Of a stretch of DNA of 37,276 nt, positions 17,335-25,960 are shown piece after piece. Within the stretch, counting starts at the first letter, position 1. Every line of letters starts with the position of its first letter. Made by a program: the position numbers and the translations under genes. The stretch comes from JANQPA01 sp964628385. Lineage in GTDB: Bacteria; Bacteroidota; Bacteroidia; Chitinophagales; Saprospiraceae. The DNA is taken from assembly GCA_964628385.1 (NCBI GenBank), contig CAZVOD010000043.1:1-37276 (forward strand), in the 5' to 3' direction. The notes beneath the pieces were generated by a model. The model ran no database searches, was not told the DNA's origin, and saw only the letters and a list, made by a program, of their open reading frames with translations.

Positions 17335-18147
17335 ATGAATACGCAAGACATTCCCGGGAGGGTAGCTGTTCGAATCCTCGATTTTTTTAATCGGGTCAAG
17401 CAAGTAGATGATATTACCGATACACTAATTCAGGACGATCCCACTGATGGGTCGGGACGTACTATTGGTCAGACCCTGGCAGCTCGCATTCTTAGAGCAA
17501 GATCAGAGCAGGACTTTAGACGGTTTGACAGCCTTGAGCAGTTAGATGCCATCCAGGGCTTCGGAGAAGGTACCTGGAAAGACCTGACCTATACTTTTGG
17601 CCGTACCGCGGCGGAAGCATTCCGGGACAATCTTTACGTTAACAATGTCATCTATGAAAGCAACTGGCCCATATGGATTTTTGAATATCCAATTGAAAGC
17701 CAGGAAGAATTTCAGCGCATCATTGATGATCCGGCCACTTATAGAGAATTTATAGGAGAAAAGCTTACTGAGATCACTCAGGAAACAGAAACTATAGAAA
17801 CCCTGGCAGCTTCAGCTATAGGAGATATTACTCAGGCTTATATCGAGCCCTTTGAGGACGTGACAATGGCTGCTCTGACTTTTGCTATCTGGTTTTATCG
17901 CCTCGACCCGGGCAATTGGTTTAACTTTGATACCATGTACGAGCATACCACAGCTTATTTTGAATATTATTATCCAAGGTATTCTTTTCAGGAGAGGCGC
18001 TACGATTGGTACATGGAGTTGGTCGCCTTCAAAGGTATTCCCGGCACTATCATCAACCCGGCGGGCACCGCTGCACCAGATCTAATGACGGTAATCAACC
18101 ACCCGGAGCAAAGCATTACCATTTGGATGAGTACTTTGTACGATTAG
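17335..18147 (+). CDS. Hypothetical cytoplasmic protein with helix-hairpin-helix-like segment
   Basis: 270 aa from ATG 17335; a TTG at 17305 in frame would add ten unlikely residues. No signal peptide. Residues ~55-90 (RFDSLEQLDAIQGFGEGTWK) resemble a helix-hairpin-helix motif with a G-F-G-E-G turn. The middle is acidic and helical (ITQETETIETLAASAIGDIT), and the C-terminal half is rich in aromatic residues (FEYYYPRYSFQERRYDWYME). I do not recognise the family. It is flanked by long noncoding or decayed stretches, so it may be part of an acquired block. Confidence 0.6.
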   Translation: MNTQDIPGRVAVRILDFFNRVKQVDDITDTLIQDDPTDGSGRTIGQTLAARILRARSEQDFRRFDSLEQLDAIQGFGEGTWKDLTYTFGRTAAEAFRDNLYVNNVIYESNWPIWIFEYPIESQEEFQRIIDDPATYREFIGEKLTEITQETETIETLAASAIGDITQAYIEPFEDVTMAALTFAIWFYRLDPGNWFNFDTMYEHTTAYFEYYYPRYSFQERRYDWYMELVAFKGIPGTIINPAGTAAPDLMTVINHPEQSITIWMSTLYD

Positions 18148-18761
18148 AGCTAATTGGCCATAGCAACCAGCATTATCTTTTCTTGTTTTGATTACTTTTA
18201 CGGCGTAGGCTTATTTCGAAGAGATACCATAAAACCTGAATGTTGACCTTTTTGAATTATTGCTTGTTTGCCAATAGATAGTGTGATAAGCGCTTTTAGT
18301 AGACATAAGCACAAAGCAGCGGTTAGTTTTTTTACTGAACTTGTAAAATCAACCCCTGATCAAATCACTTCAGCGCAGGAAGGTCACTTCTTTGATGTCT
18401 TATCCAGTCTATCTCTTATTCCGTCTACAGTTTTGACAGAAGGCACTAGCATAAGCATTACTTCTCCCAAATTTCTCAACTACAAACCACCGCTTATCGT
18501 CTGCGATCTACCTTTGAGGTTGCAGGTTTTCCTTTGTTAGCCATTCTTTTTCATATTTTTTCGGCCATCAATACGCCAGACTGGATAATCAACACTTTTC
18601 CAATCTTAACGGTATATCCATTGATGATCCTGCTGAAAGAGTACCAGACTTGAACCGGGCTTAGGTGCATTTTATACAGACGTACAGTGTTTGCTATAAA
18701 GGCTTTTCCGATACTTCACGGGCCCTGGGGAAATACTTTCTATCAAGTTGAAAAAGGTATT
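18148..18761. other. 614-bp stretch without an intact gene
   Basis: No intact gene is visible. From about 18470 to a TGA at 18651-18653 there is an open, start-less frame whose product looks like a membrane-protein end (QTTAYRLRSTFEVAGFPLLA, then LMILLKEYQT), possibly a remnant. A competing 90-codon frame at 18268-18540 looks random. Confidence 0.35.
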
Positions 18762-19424
18762 ATGCTAGCAAATTTTATTAAGTTTTTTTTAGATAATAAG
18801 CTGGTTGCGTGGTTATTGCTGATCCCGTTTATTGGCTGGGGGTTAGCAACTGCGCCGTTTGACTTTAACACAAATTGGCTGCCTCGCGACCCGGTAGCGG
18901 TTGATGCTCTTCCCAATATCGGGGAAAACCAGCAGATAGTTTTCACAAAATGGACTGGCCGTTCGCCTCAGGATATTGAGGATCAGATCACTTACCCGCT
19001 GACTACTGCACTGCTGGGAATTCCGGGAGTAAAGGGTATCAGGAGTAATTCTATGTTTGGTTTTTCAAGTATTTACGTCGTATTTGAAGAAGAAATAGGA
19101 TTTTACTGGAGTAGAAGTAGAATTTTGGAAAAACTCAATTCGCTGCCTCCCAATATTCTTCCCGAAGGAGTACAGCCAGTACTCGGCCCGGGGCGTTTCT
19201 GAGGTAGCCTCCGTGGGCGGTTTTGTCAAGGAATATCAGGTAGATGTAGACCCTGATACCATGAAGATATACGGTATTACCCTAGATCAGGTCATGAATG
19301 CCATCAAAAAGAGCAATTTGGATGTGGGTGCCCAAACCATAGAAATCAATATGGCCGAGTACTTCATCCGGGGGTTGGGGTATGCTGAAAATTTGAAGAC
19401 ATAGAAAAAGCAAATTTTAGGTAG
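18762..19424 (+). pseudogene. Decayed CusA/CzcA-type heavy-metal RND efflux pump gene
   Basis: Only the first fifth of a ~1000-aa pump remains. The start (MLANFIKFFLDNKLVAWLLL) and periplasmic motif (TKWTGRSPQDIEDQITYPLT) are clear, up to EGVQPVLGP near 19190. The sequence then jumps, with a frame change, to GVSEVASVGGFVKEYQVDVD, omitting about 45 residues present in the family. A second frame change follows GLGYAEN, after which EDIEKA reads in another frame and stops near 19424. Two frame breaks, an internal deletion and loss of the C-terminus mark a dead gene. Family knowledge: CusA pumps Cu/Ag, CzcA Co/Zn/Cd. Confidence 0.82.
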
Positions 19425-19444
19425 GTAAAGTTATCAATATACCT

Positions 19445-19470
19445 TAATTTTGATTTAGATTTAATCTAAA
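19445..19470 (+). promoter_or_regulatory. Possible -7 box and overlapping operator-like inverted repeat
   Basis: TAATTTTG at 19445-19452 fits the TANNTTTG -7 box, although no clear -33 TTTG is at the right distance. Immediately after it lies the perfect inverted repeat TTTAGATT-T-AATCTAAA (19454-19470), where a dimeric repressor could bind across the expected start of transcription, 15 bp before the ATG at 19486. Confidence 0.4.
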
Positions 19471-19485
19471 GAAGTTAATACAGGT

Positions 19486-19872
19486 ATGAAAAAATTACTG
19501 TTAGCTGCATTCTTGCTAAGCCTTATCGGTACCGGAGCTGAATTACTATTACTAGAACACACCCAGGATTGGTGGCAGCTTGTCCCCATTATTCTCATAG
19601 GGTTAGCCCTCGGTGCGCTGCTTTGGTTTGGCATTGCACGATCAATTAGCAGCCATTATTTCTTTCGCTTTGTAATGGCATTTTTTGTCATTAGCGGAAT
19701 AACCGGATTTATTCTTCATTTTAATGGTAATATGGCTTTTGAGCTAGAAATGTACCCCTCTATGAAAGGCACTCAGCTCATCTGGAAGACTTTAAAAGGC
19801 GCTACTCCTGTACTAGCTCCCGGAACAATGATCGCTACCGGCCTGCTAGGCTGGGCCTATTCCATTCGTTAG
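19486..19872 (+). CDS. Hypothetical four-helix membrane protein
   Basis: 128 aa with four predicted transmembrane helices: ~3-24 (LLLAAFLLSLIGTGAELLLL), ~31-50 (LVPIILIGLALGALLWFGIA), ~58-80 (FFRFVMAFFVISGITGFILH) and ~105-127 (TPVLAPGTMIATGLLGWAYS). There are no catalytic motifs. It lies 41 bp upstream of the helix-hairpin-helix lipoprotein gene and may share its transcript. An operator-like inverted repeat precedes it. Family unknown to me. Confidence 0.65.
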   Translation: MKKLLLAAFLLSLIGTGAELLLLEHTQDWWQLVPIILIGLALGALLWFGIARSISSHYFFRFVMAFFVISGITGFILHFNGNMAFELEMYPSMKGTQLIWKTLKGATPVLAPGTMIATGLLGWAYSIR

Positions 19873-19913
19873 AAACTTTCAATCATTTTCAATAAAACAT
19901 TAAAAATACTGTT

Positions 19914-20600
19914 ATGAAACGTTTATTCTGGCTGATGCTCCTCGCAGGTGTTATTTTCAACTGCAGTGGAGAGAGTAATACCGAAAAAGACAAGGATGTC
20001 ACTCCAACGGAAGAAAAGGCAGATATGCCAGCTATGAAAGAGGCTAAGGTGTTGAATCCAAACCTGGCTTCCAGAAAAGAACTGGTGGCCCTGCCACAAA
20101 TCGACGAGGAACTGGCAAAACAAATTCTTGACAATCGTCCTTTCCTAAATATGAAAGATTTTCAAACAATTTTAATGGGAAAAGTAGCAAGTGCTGAAAT
20201 GAAAGCGCTTCTAACCACTTGTTTTGTGCCCCTCAATCTTAATACCGCATCAAAAGAAGAATTTCTTATGGTACCGGGTGTAGGGAAAAAGATGGCCCAT
20301 GAGTTTGAAGAGTATCGTCCTTACAAAAAGATCGCTCAGTTCCGTCGTGAAATGGGCAAATATGTAGATGAGGAAGAAATAGCGCGCTACGAGCAATATG
20401 TTTTTGTCCCTATAGCTTTAAATTCCGCTACAGAGGAAGAGATACTTGCTCTACCGGGAGTGGGAAAGAGAATGGCCCATGAGTTTGAAGAATACCGCCC
20501 CTACAAGAGCATGGAGCAGTTCAGACGTGAGATTGGAAAATATGTAGATGAGAAGGAATTAGCACGATTGGAACGCCTGGTTTACCTGGATCTGGATTAA
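19914..20600 (+). CDS. Lipoprotein with tandem ComEA-like helix-hairpin-helix repeats
   Basis: 228 aa. A lipoprotein signal (LLAGVIFNCSG, lipid Cys17) and a charged linker precede three helix-hairpin-helix units: a divergent one (NPNLASRKELVALPQIDEEL) and two near-identical ones (NLNTASKEEFLMVPGVGKKM, NSATEEEILALPGVGKRM). Each of the last two is followed by AHEFEEYRPYK and then QFRRE-x-GKYVDE. Their nucleotide sequences align at an exact offset of 180 bp, so they are a recent internal duplication. ComEA-type HhH domains bind DNA in the periplasm during uptake, but other exported HhH proteins bind proteins, so the role is open. Confidence 0.75.
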   Translation: MKRLFWLMLLAGVIFNCSGESNTEKDKDVTPTEEKADMPAMKEAKVLNPNLASRKELVALPQIDEELAKQILDNRPFLNMKDFQTILMGKVASAEMKALLTTCFVPLNLNTASKEEFLMVPGVGKKMAHEFEEYRPYKKIAQFRREMGKYVDEEEIARYEQYVFVPIALNSATEEEILALPGVGKRMAHEFEEYRPYKSMEQFRREIGKYVDEKELARLERLVYLDLD

Positions 20601-20611
20601 TCCTGCCTTCC

Positions 20612-20648
20612 CTACTGACCGGAACAGTAGCATCGTTCCGGCCAGTAG
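20612..20648 (+). terminator. Hairpin after the HhH lipoprotein gene
   Basis: A 14-bp stem with one mismatch (CTACTGACCGGAAC with GTTCCGGCCAGTAG) and a 9-nt loop starts 12 bp after the stop codon. There is no T tract, so termination or mRNA 3'-end protection are both possible. Confidence 0.45.
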
Positions 20649-20827
20649 CCCCCCAATCAAAAAATAAACTTGTTGCATCTTTTCAATTACTGGTATTTTA
20701 TTCTTAATTTGAATGAGAGGTTAGAATTCAGTCAGTTTAGGTATCGAAATAATCGGCCATAAGCGGTCGAACAACTTTCAAACTCCAGATTTCTAACCAA
20801 CCATTTTCTTAACAAAAAACCGCCGCG

Positions 20828-22816
20828 ATGCGAAACTTATTTTTAGCCAGCTTGATGGTGATAGCCGTTCAGCTCTCACTCCATGCCCAAACTTTTAACT
20901 TCAGCCCAGAAAAGCCTTCTCCTGGCGAAGAAGTAATGATTACTTATGCTATTACGGAATCCAGCTTAAAGGATGAAACCGCATTTAAAGTAATAGTTTA
21001 TGCTTTCAAAGATACTGAAGATCGGATTTATGCCCGGGAGTTGAGTAGCTCCATAGAAGGGTCAGTACTGAAAACAAAGCTAATGATAGATGAAGATACA
21101 AGACTGCTTTCTGTCTTATTTCAGAATGAATCCGGCGAAAAGAGCGACAATAATCAAGATAAGGGATATTTCATAAAACTTTATGAGCCCGGGAAAGAGA
21201 CGCCGCTGCCCGGTACGTCCCTGGAAATGGGTAAGGCCTATAGCTCAGATTACTACCTAATTGGTTTAGAAAGAGATGTAGATAAAGGAGCCGAGCTTTT
21301 TGAAAAGGCTTTAGCTGAAGATCCTGAGTTAATAAGTGACATCGATTTTTTAACAGCCTATAATAATCTGGTAAACAAAGAAAATGAAGAAAAAATAAAG
21401 GTTTTGCGAGCTATTGCAGTAGAATTTATCGATGAGAAATCTAACGAGGATCAAATAATGTTTGCTCACAGTTTTTTCAGTAAGGCTAAAGACGAGGAAC
21501 TGACAGATAAGGCTGCTGAACTGGCTAAAAAGCAATTTCCTACCGGTAAGCTGATGCAGCAGGAGTTAGTACAAAGTTTCTTTGCAGTCAGGGATACGGC
21601 AGCTGATCTACAGGCAGAAATCTACGAAGAATATGTTGCTCTTTCTGCGAATGATTCCGGAGATGACATGGATGCTTATTACTATGAGGTCAGAGATGGC
21701 TACATGATCATAGATGTAACAAATGCCTATTTAAAAGAAGGTAACTGGGAAAAGTTTGAGGAATACGCTGCCAGAATCAAGAAAACAGACTCTGGCTACA
21801 TGTCTATGCTATTAACCTCTCTACTCGGTAAAGAAATGGAAGAAAAGCCTTCTGAAAAAGCATTGGACATCGCTGATAACATCATCAGCAAAGCCATTGC
21901 CAAAACGGAAGAGAAAATGGCCAATCCAGCTGAGCACAAAGAAACCTACCAAACTCTGGCTCAGATGGAACAAAACCTTGAGCAAGAGTTGGCCGGTCAC
22001 TTGAAGAACAAAGCGAAGTACTGGTATAAAATTGAAAAATTTGAAAAGGCGCTGGCCGCTTACAATAGAGTCCTGAAGCTTACTAATCAGGAATACCTTC
22101 GTTCGCAAGACTTTGATACTTATATTATCTATTTTGAAAAAGTGAAGAGTGCCGAACAAGTAGAGGCTAAAATAGCTGAAATTATCCAGCAAGGTAAAGC
22201 TTCAGGTCAATTGAAAGAAAAGTATCAAAAGCTGTTCATGGAAAATAATACCATGGAGACTGCTTTTGAAAAGCATATGGCACTGCTGGAAGTTGAAGCC
22301 AATAAAAAATTGCGAAAAGAGGTTGAGGAAAAGGTTTTAAATCAGGAATCTCCTGCCTTTGTGCTGACCAACCTTGAAGGCGAAGAAGTTTCTCTTGAAG
22401 GCCTAAAAGGAAAGGTAGTTATTCTTGATTTTTGGGCTACCTGGTGTGGCCCCTGTAAAGCTTCCTTCCCTGCTATGCAGAAAGCTCAGGAAAAACTGGG
22501 CAGCAAATACCCGGTAGAGTTTCTTTTTATTAACTCATGGGAAAACGGGGAAAATAAAGCGGAGGTAGCCGGAAAATATATCAATGATAATGAGTATCCT
22601 TTCCAGGTACTGATGGATACAGATAATAAAGTAATTGGAAATTATAAAATAAGTGGTATTCCAACTAAGTTCATCATTGGACCGGACGGAAAAACCCGCT
22701 TCAAGAGCGTTGGTTATGAAGGCAATGAAGGTAAACTGATCAAAGAGCTGGAGCTGATGATCCAAATAGCCATGGAAAAAGCCAGCGACCCAACCGCTTC
22801 TTTGGATGATGAATAG
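20828..22816 (+). CDS. TlpA-like thioredoxin-domain protein with helical repeat region
   Basis: 662 aa, exported (signal peptide NLFLASLMVIAVQLSLHAQ). Residues ~22-125 look like a beta-sandwich (FNFSPEKPSPGEEVMITYAI). Residues ~140-490 are helical and TPR-like (YWYKIEKFEKALAAYNRVLK). The C-terminal ~150 residues are a TlpA/ResA-type thioredoxin fold: SPAFVLTNLEGEEVSLEGLK, DFWATWCGPCKASFPAMQKA with Cys540 and Cys543, and the cis-Pro loop ISGIPTKFIIGPDGK. It probably reduces or isomerises disulfides in the periplasm. The gene is monocistronic, followed by two hairpins and the assembly gap. Confidence 0.85.
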   Translation: MRNLFLASLMVIAVQLSLHAQTFNFSPEKPSPGEEVMITYAITESSLKDETAFKVIVYAFKDTEDRIYARELSSSIEGSVLKTKLMIDEDTRLLSVLFQNESGEKSDNNQDKGYFIKLYEPGKETPLPGTSLEMGKAYSSDYYLIGLERDVDKGAELFEKALAEDPELISDIDFLTAYNNLVNKENEEKIKVLRAIAVEFIDEKSNEDQIMFAHSFFSKAKDEELTDKAAELAKKQFPTGKLMQQELVQSFFAVRDTAADLQAEIYEEYVALSANDSGDDMDAYYYEVRDGYMIIDVTNAYLKEGNWEKFEEYAARIKKTDSGYMSMLLTSLLGKEMEEKPSEKALDIADNIISKAIAKTEEKMANPAEHKETYQTLAQMEQNLEQELAGHLKNKAKYWYKIEKFEKALAAYNRVLKLTNQEYLRSQDFDTYIIYFEKVKSAEQVEAKIAEIIQQGKASGQLKEKYQKLFMENNTMETAFEKHMALLEVEANKKLRKEVEEKVLNQESPAFVLTNLEGEEVSLEGLKGKVVILDFWATWCGPCKASFPAMQKAQEKLGSKYPVEFLFINSWENGENKAEVAGKYINDNEYPFQVLMDTDNKVIGNYKISGIPTKFIIGPDGKTRFKSVGYEGNEGKLIKELELMIQIAMEKASDPTASLDDE

Positions 22817-22870
22817 ACTTAATGGGGCTGGAATTCAGCCCTTGGCTTACAGACACTGCATAGTGCTACC

Positions 22871-22918
22871 GTTCCTGTGGATTGACTCCCCTCCTGTGGG
22901 AAGTCAATCCACAGGAAC
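22871..22918. terminator. 17-bp perfect hairpin downstream of the TlpA-like gene
   Basis: GTTCCTGTGGATTGACT at 22871-22887 pairs perfectly with 22902-22918; the 14-nt loop can form further CCC/GGG pairs. There is no T tract. A smaller palindrome (GGGCTGGAATTCAGCCC, about 22825-22841) lies just before it. Such stems may stop transcription and also hinder assembly. Confidence 0.45.
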
Positions 22919-22930
22919 TTCCCTAAAAGC

Positions 22931-23140
22931 CGCACTTCTACCCGGGTCAGAAGTAGCCTTTATCATCAAGTAGCAAAGTAATTAANNNNNNNNNNNNNNN
23001 NNNNNNNNNNNNNNNNNNNNNNNNNNNNNNNNNNNNNNNNNNNNNNNNNNNNNNNNNNNNNNNNNNNNNNNNNNNNNNNNNNNNNCGCACTTCTACCCGG
23101 GTCAGAAGTAGCCTTTATCATCAAGTAGCAAAGTAATTAA
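22931..23140. repeat. Assembly gap flanked by an identical 55-bp sequence
   Basis: Bases 22986-23085 are 100 N. The 55 bp before the gap (22931-22985) are repeated exactly after it (23086-23140) and contain a near-palindrome, ACTTCT-ACCCGGGTC-AGAAGT. An exact 55-bp overlap equals a k-mer size often used by de Bruijn assemblers, so the gap is probably an unmerged contig overlap, although a true tandem repeat cannot be ruled out. Confidence 0.85.
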
Positions 23141-23161
23141 GTACATCAAAGGCTTCTTCTA

Positions 23162-24277
23162 TTAGGAAATAACTGCCTTTTCGGGATATAAAGAACGAAT
23201 CCCTTCCTCAGTAGCCGGACATATCCCTCTTTCGGTGATCAAACTTGTTACCAGACGAGCCGGAGTCACATCAAAGCCAAAGTTGGCAGCCGGACTATCT
23301 GAGGGGGTCAACAGTACTTCTCTTATTTGACCCTCATCCAGCCCTCTGATCTTTTTGACTTCATCCGGATCGCGCTCTTCGATGGGAATATCCTTCACTG
23401 CATCCTCAATAGTCCAGTCAAAAGAAGAATAAGGTAGCGCTACGTAGAAGGGCACCTGGTTGTCGTAAGCCGCCAACGCTTTGAGGTAAGTACCGATTTT
23501 ATTGGCTACATCACCTTTTCGGGTCGTACGATCACTGCCTACAATCACCATATCCACCTTCCCATGTTGCATGAGATAACCGCCGGCGTTATCTGTGATA
23601 ACTGTATGAGGAACGCCATGCTCCAGCAATTCAAAAGCCGTTAGCCGAGCGCCTTGATTACGGGGCCGTGTTTCATCTACCCAGACATGTACGTCGATCC
23701 CCTTGTCATGTGCAGCATAAATCGGAGAGGTAGCTGTACCATGATCAATACATGCAATCCATCCGGCATTACAGTGGGTAAGGATATGTACCGTATCGCC
23801 TCCCTTTTGGCGGCTGATCGTTTCTATCAAAGGCAGGCCATACTCACCGATTTGCCGGCAGTGGTCTACACTTTCTTCGGTAAGCGCATGGGCTTCAGCA
23901 AGGGCGAGACTGGTTCTTTCTTTGGCCGTTTCTCCGGCCTGTAGCGCGCGCCATACCCGTTCACTGGCATTGTGTAAATCTACGGCAGTAGGCCGGGCAG
24001 CGCGAAGAAATTCCAACTGCTTATACAAATAATCAAGCCCAGCTGGCCCTTCGGGAGCCATTAATGTAGCCAGGTAAAGGCCATAAGCAGCAGTAGAGCC
24101 AATCAAAGGCGCTCCCCTGACATGCATTTCTCTGATTGCTCTTTCTACATCTTTCACATTTTTTAAATCTTCAATAATCAACTCATGTGGTAAATGCCTC
24201 TGGTCTATAATTTGGATGGTATGCGCATCTCCCGGCTTGAGCCATATGGTGCGATAGTAATTCCCTCTTATCTTCAT
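23162..24277 (-). CDS. mtnA: S-methyl-5-thioribose-1-phosphate isomerase
   Basis: 371 aa, normal length. It converts 5-methylthioribose 1-phosphate to methylthioribulose 1-phosphate, the substrate of MtnB encoded at 13.6 kb. Family marks are MHVRGAPLIGSTAAYGLYLA, the catalytic Cys169 in THCNAG, Asp249 in VGSDR and GDVANKIGTYLKALAAYDN. eIF2B-alpha-like proteins share the fold, but these residues are specific to MtnA. It follows the GH30 gene by 46 bp on the same strand, not the other mtn genes, so it may be read from a different promoter. Confidence 0.94.
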   Translation of the reverse strand: MKIRGNYYRTIWLKPGDAHTIQIIDQRHLPHELIIEDLKNVKDVERAIREMHVRGAPLIGSTAAYGLYLATLMAPEGPAGLDYLYKQLEFLRAARPTAVDLHNASERVWRALQAGETAKERTSLALAEAHALTEESVDHCRQIGEYGLPLIETISRQKGGDTVHILTHCNAGWIACIDHGTATSPIYAAHDKGIDVHVWVDETRPRNQGARLTAFELLEHGVPHTVITDNAGGYLMQHGKVDMVIVGSDRTTRKGDVANKIGTYLKALAAYDNQVPFYVALPYSSFDWTIEDAVKDIPIEERDPDEVKKIRGLDEGQIREVLLTPSDSPAANFGFDVTPARLVTSLITERGICPATEEGIRSLYPEKAVIS

Positions 24278-24305
24278 TGTTTTTTATTTGATCCGTTCTC
24301 TAAAA

Positions 24306-24328
24306 TAGACTTTTTCGCAGGTATTAAA
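24306..24328. repeat. Solo end of the TAGACTT element family
   Basis: TAGACTTTTTCGCAGGTATT and the following AAA match the shared end of the elements at 7767 (inward) and 35248 (TAGACTTGTTYCGCAGRTATTAAA) with one base missing. No partner end is found nearby. The stop codon and last codons of the GH30 gene lie at its inner edge. Confidence 0.5.
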
Positions 24329-25808
24329 TCAATGCCGTAAAAATAGAGTGTTTTCTACTTTCCAGATTCACCACTTTTCCATCCAACCAAAGATCAAGAT
24401 TAATGTTTTTATCCGTCTGATTCATCACTACCACCACAACCTGCCCGGAAGGATTGAGAAAAGCAGTAGTCAGTATCCTGTCGTCATTGGAAGAAGCAAT
24501 GATTCTTTTGGCTCCCCTTTTTATAAATTTGGAAAAATGACCGAGGTAATAGTAGGAATTCATGAATATCAACTCGCCGGTTTGGGTATCCGCAATGATT
24601 GGCGCAAAACAAAAGTTCTGCACATGATTAGGCCCGCCGGTTTCGTCCAATAAAATATTCCAGTCTACCCAGGCCACAGCACCGTTATTCAGGTCATGGA
24701 TGAGAGATTCACCGTAGCGCTCGCCCCAGTGCCATTCGTACAAACTATCTCTGTTGAATGGGAAAACACAGCCTTCTGTAAACAGTAATTCTTTGTCAGG
24801 AAAAGCTTCCTTGACATAACGTACATTCTCAAAGTGATCACCAACGTACCAGTGGAAACCCGTCCCCCAAACGTATTTGTTGGCTACTTCATCATCAAGG
24901 ACAACCTTGGCCCTTTGGTACATGATACCGCGATTGTGATCCCAAATTACAATTTTCTTATCTTCCATACCATTACCATGAAACGTGGGCCCCAGATAAT
25001 TTTTTACAAAATCCCGTTCTTCTTCAGCAGTATAAATACAAGACTCCCAGGTTTGTGTGGCCATAGGCTCATTCTGAACAGTAACCCCATCAATAATCAC
25101 TCCTTCCTTCTCATATTCCTCAATAAAGCGCACAAAATAATCCGCCCAGGCCTGATAATACTCAGGTTTAACCTTTCCGCCCTGTAGCATATTATAATTG
25201 GTCTTCATCCAGGCCGGTGGGCTCCACGGGGAGGCCAGCATCTTAAAATCTTCACCGGCTACTGCCAAAGCAGCTTTAATAAAAGGAATACGGTACTGCC
25301 GATCTGGCTCAATATCAAAGTTTTCCAAAGCGGTATCTCCTTCGATCTCCGTGTAGGCATAACTGGAGCTGGAAAAATCACAACTGTTGATATGGGTACG
25401 ACCAACCGTATAACCAATCCCTTCCGTAGAAGAGAAATAAGCCTTAAGTAAGCGCTCTTGCTGTTGTTCGGGTAGCTTGTAAAAAGTCTCCGCTGCGGCA
25501 TCCGTCAAAGCACCACCAATGCCCATAAATGTATGGGCCGTCTTGCTGGGGTCCAACATAATAGAAGCATCAAATTCATTAGGTTGAGCTTCTGCCTTAA
25601 ATTGCAAGGTCCCGGTTTGAGTTAGCCGCAAAGTAGTATCCCGGGCGGTGTAGTATATCTCTACTGTTGCGGATTGATTGCCAGTCGTCAAAAGAGCTTC
25701 TTCTTCAGGTGCTTCCGTCGCTGATTTTTCAGCGGGCTGCGTACAGGCATTCATAAAAAGAACTACTCCAAGGAAAAGGTATTTTGGTAAATGAGAAGTG
25801 GGTTTCAT
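24324..25808 (-). CDS. GH30-family glycoside hydrolase lipoprotein
   Basis: 494 aa. ATG at 25808 is chosen because it begins a lipoprotein signal (YLFLGVVLFMNAC, lipid Cys22); the frame stays open up to 25898. The (beta/alpha)8 domain shows GH30 marks: MGIGGALTDAAAETF, SPWSPPAWMKTN, the acid/base Glu247 in VTVQNEPMATQ and the nucleophile Glu345 in LLFTEGCVF. A C-terminal beta domain ends HSIFTALI. It probably cleaves beta-linked glucans or glucosylceramide-like substrates at the cell surface. The terminal codons overlap a repeat end. It precedes mtnA on the same strand. Confidence 0.9.
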   Translation of the reverse strand: MKPTSHLPKYLFLGVVLFMNACTQPAEKSATEAPEEEALLTTGNQSATVEIYYTARDTTLRLTQTGTLQFKAEAQPNEFDASIMLDPSKTAHTFMGIGGALTDAAAETFYKLPEQQQERLLKAYFSSTEGIGYTVGRTHINSCDFSSSSYAYTEIEGDTALENFDIEPDRQYRIPFIKAALAVAGEDFKMLASPWSPPAWMKTNYNMLQGGKVKPEYYQAWADYFVRFIEEYEKEGVIIDGVTVQNEPMATQTWESCIYTAEEERDFVKNYLGPTFHGNGMEDKKIVIWDHNRGIMYQRAKVVLDDEVANKYVWGTGFHWYVGDHFENVRYVKEAFPDKELLFTEGCVFPFNRDSLYEWHWGERYGESLIHDLNNGAVAWVDWNILLDETGGPNHVQNFCFAPIIADTQTGELIFMNSYYYLGHFSKFIKRGAKRIIASSNDDRILTTAFLNPSGQVVVVVMNQTDKNINLDLWLDGKVVNLESRKHSIFTALI

Positions 25809-25960
25809 AATTATATTTTTGATGAAAAAGACCAAAGAAGATAAAATAAAAAGCAGAACCAATTGACTATCCGGTAGATTCTTTTTTTTTAACGCCATAT
25901 TCTTCCTCTAATCGCTTGATCATACTGTCGTATATGTTGATAGCGATTCTTTGTGAAAAC

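Noticed and set aside
18268..18540. 90-codon plus-strand frame upstream of the pump remnant
   Set aside because: Low-complexity, random-looking composition; a neighbouring frame gives a more protein-like membrane segment, so neither is called as a gene.
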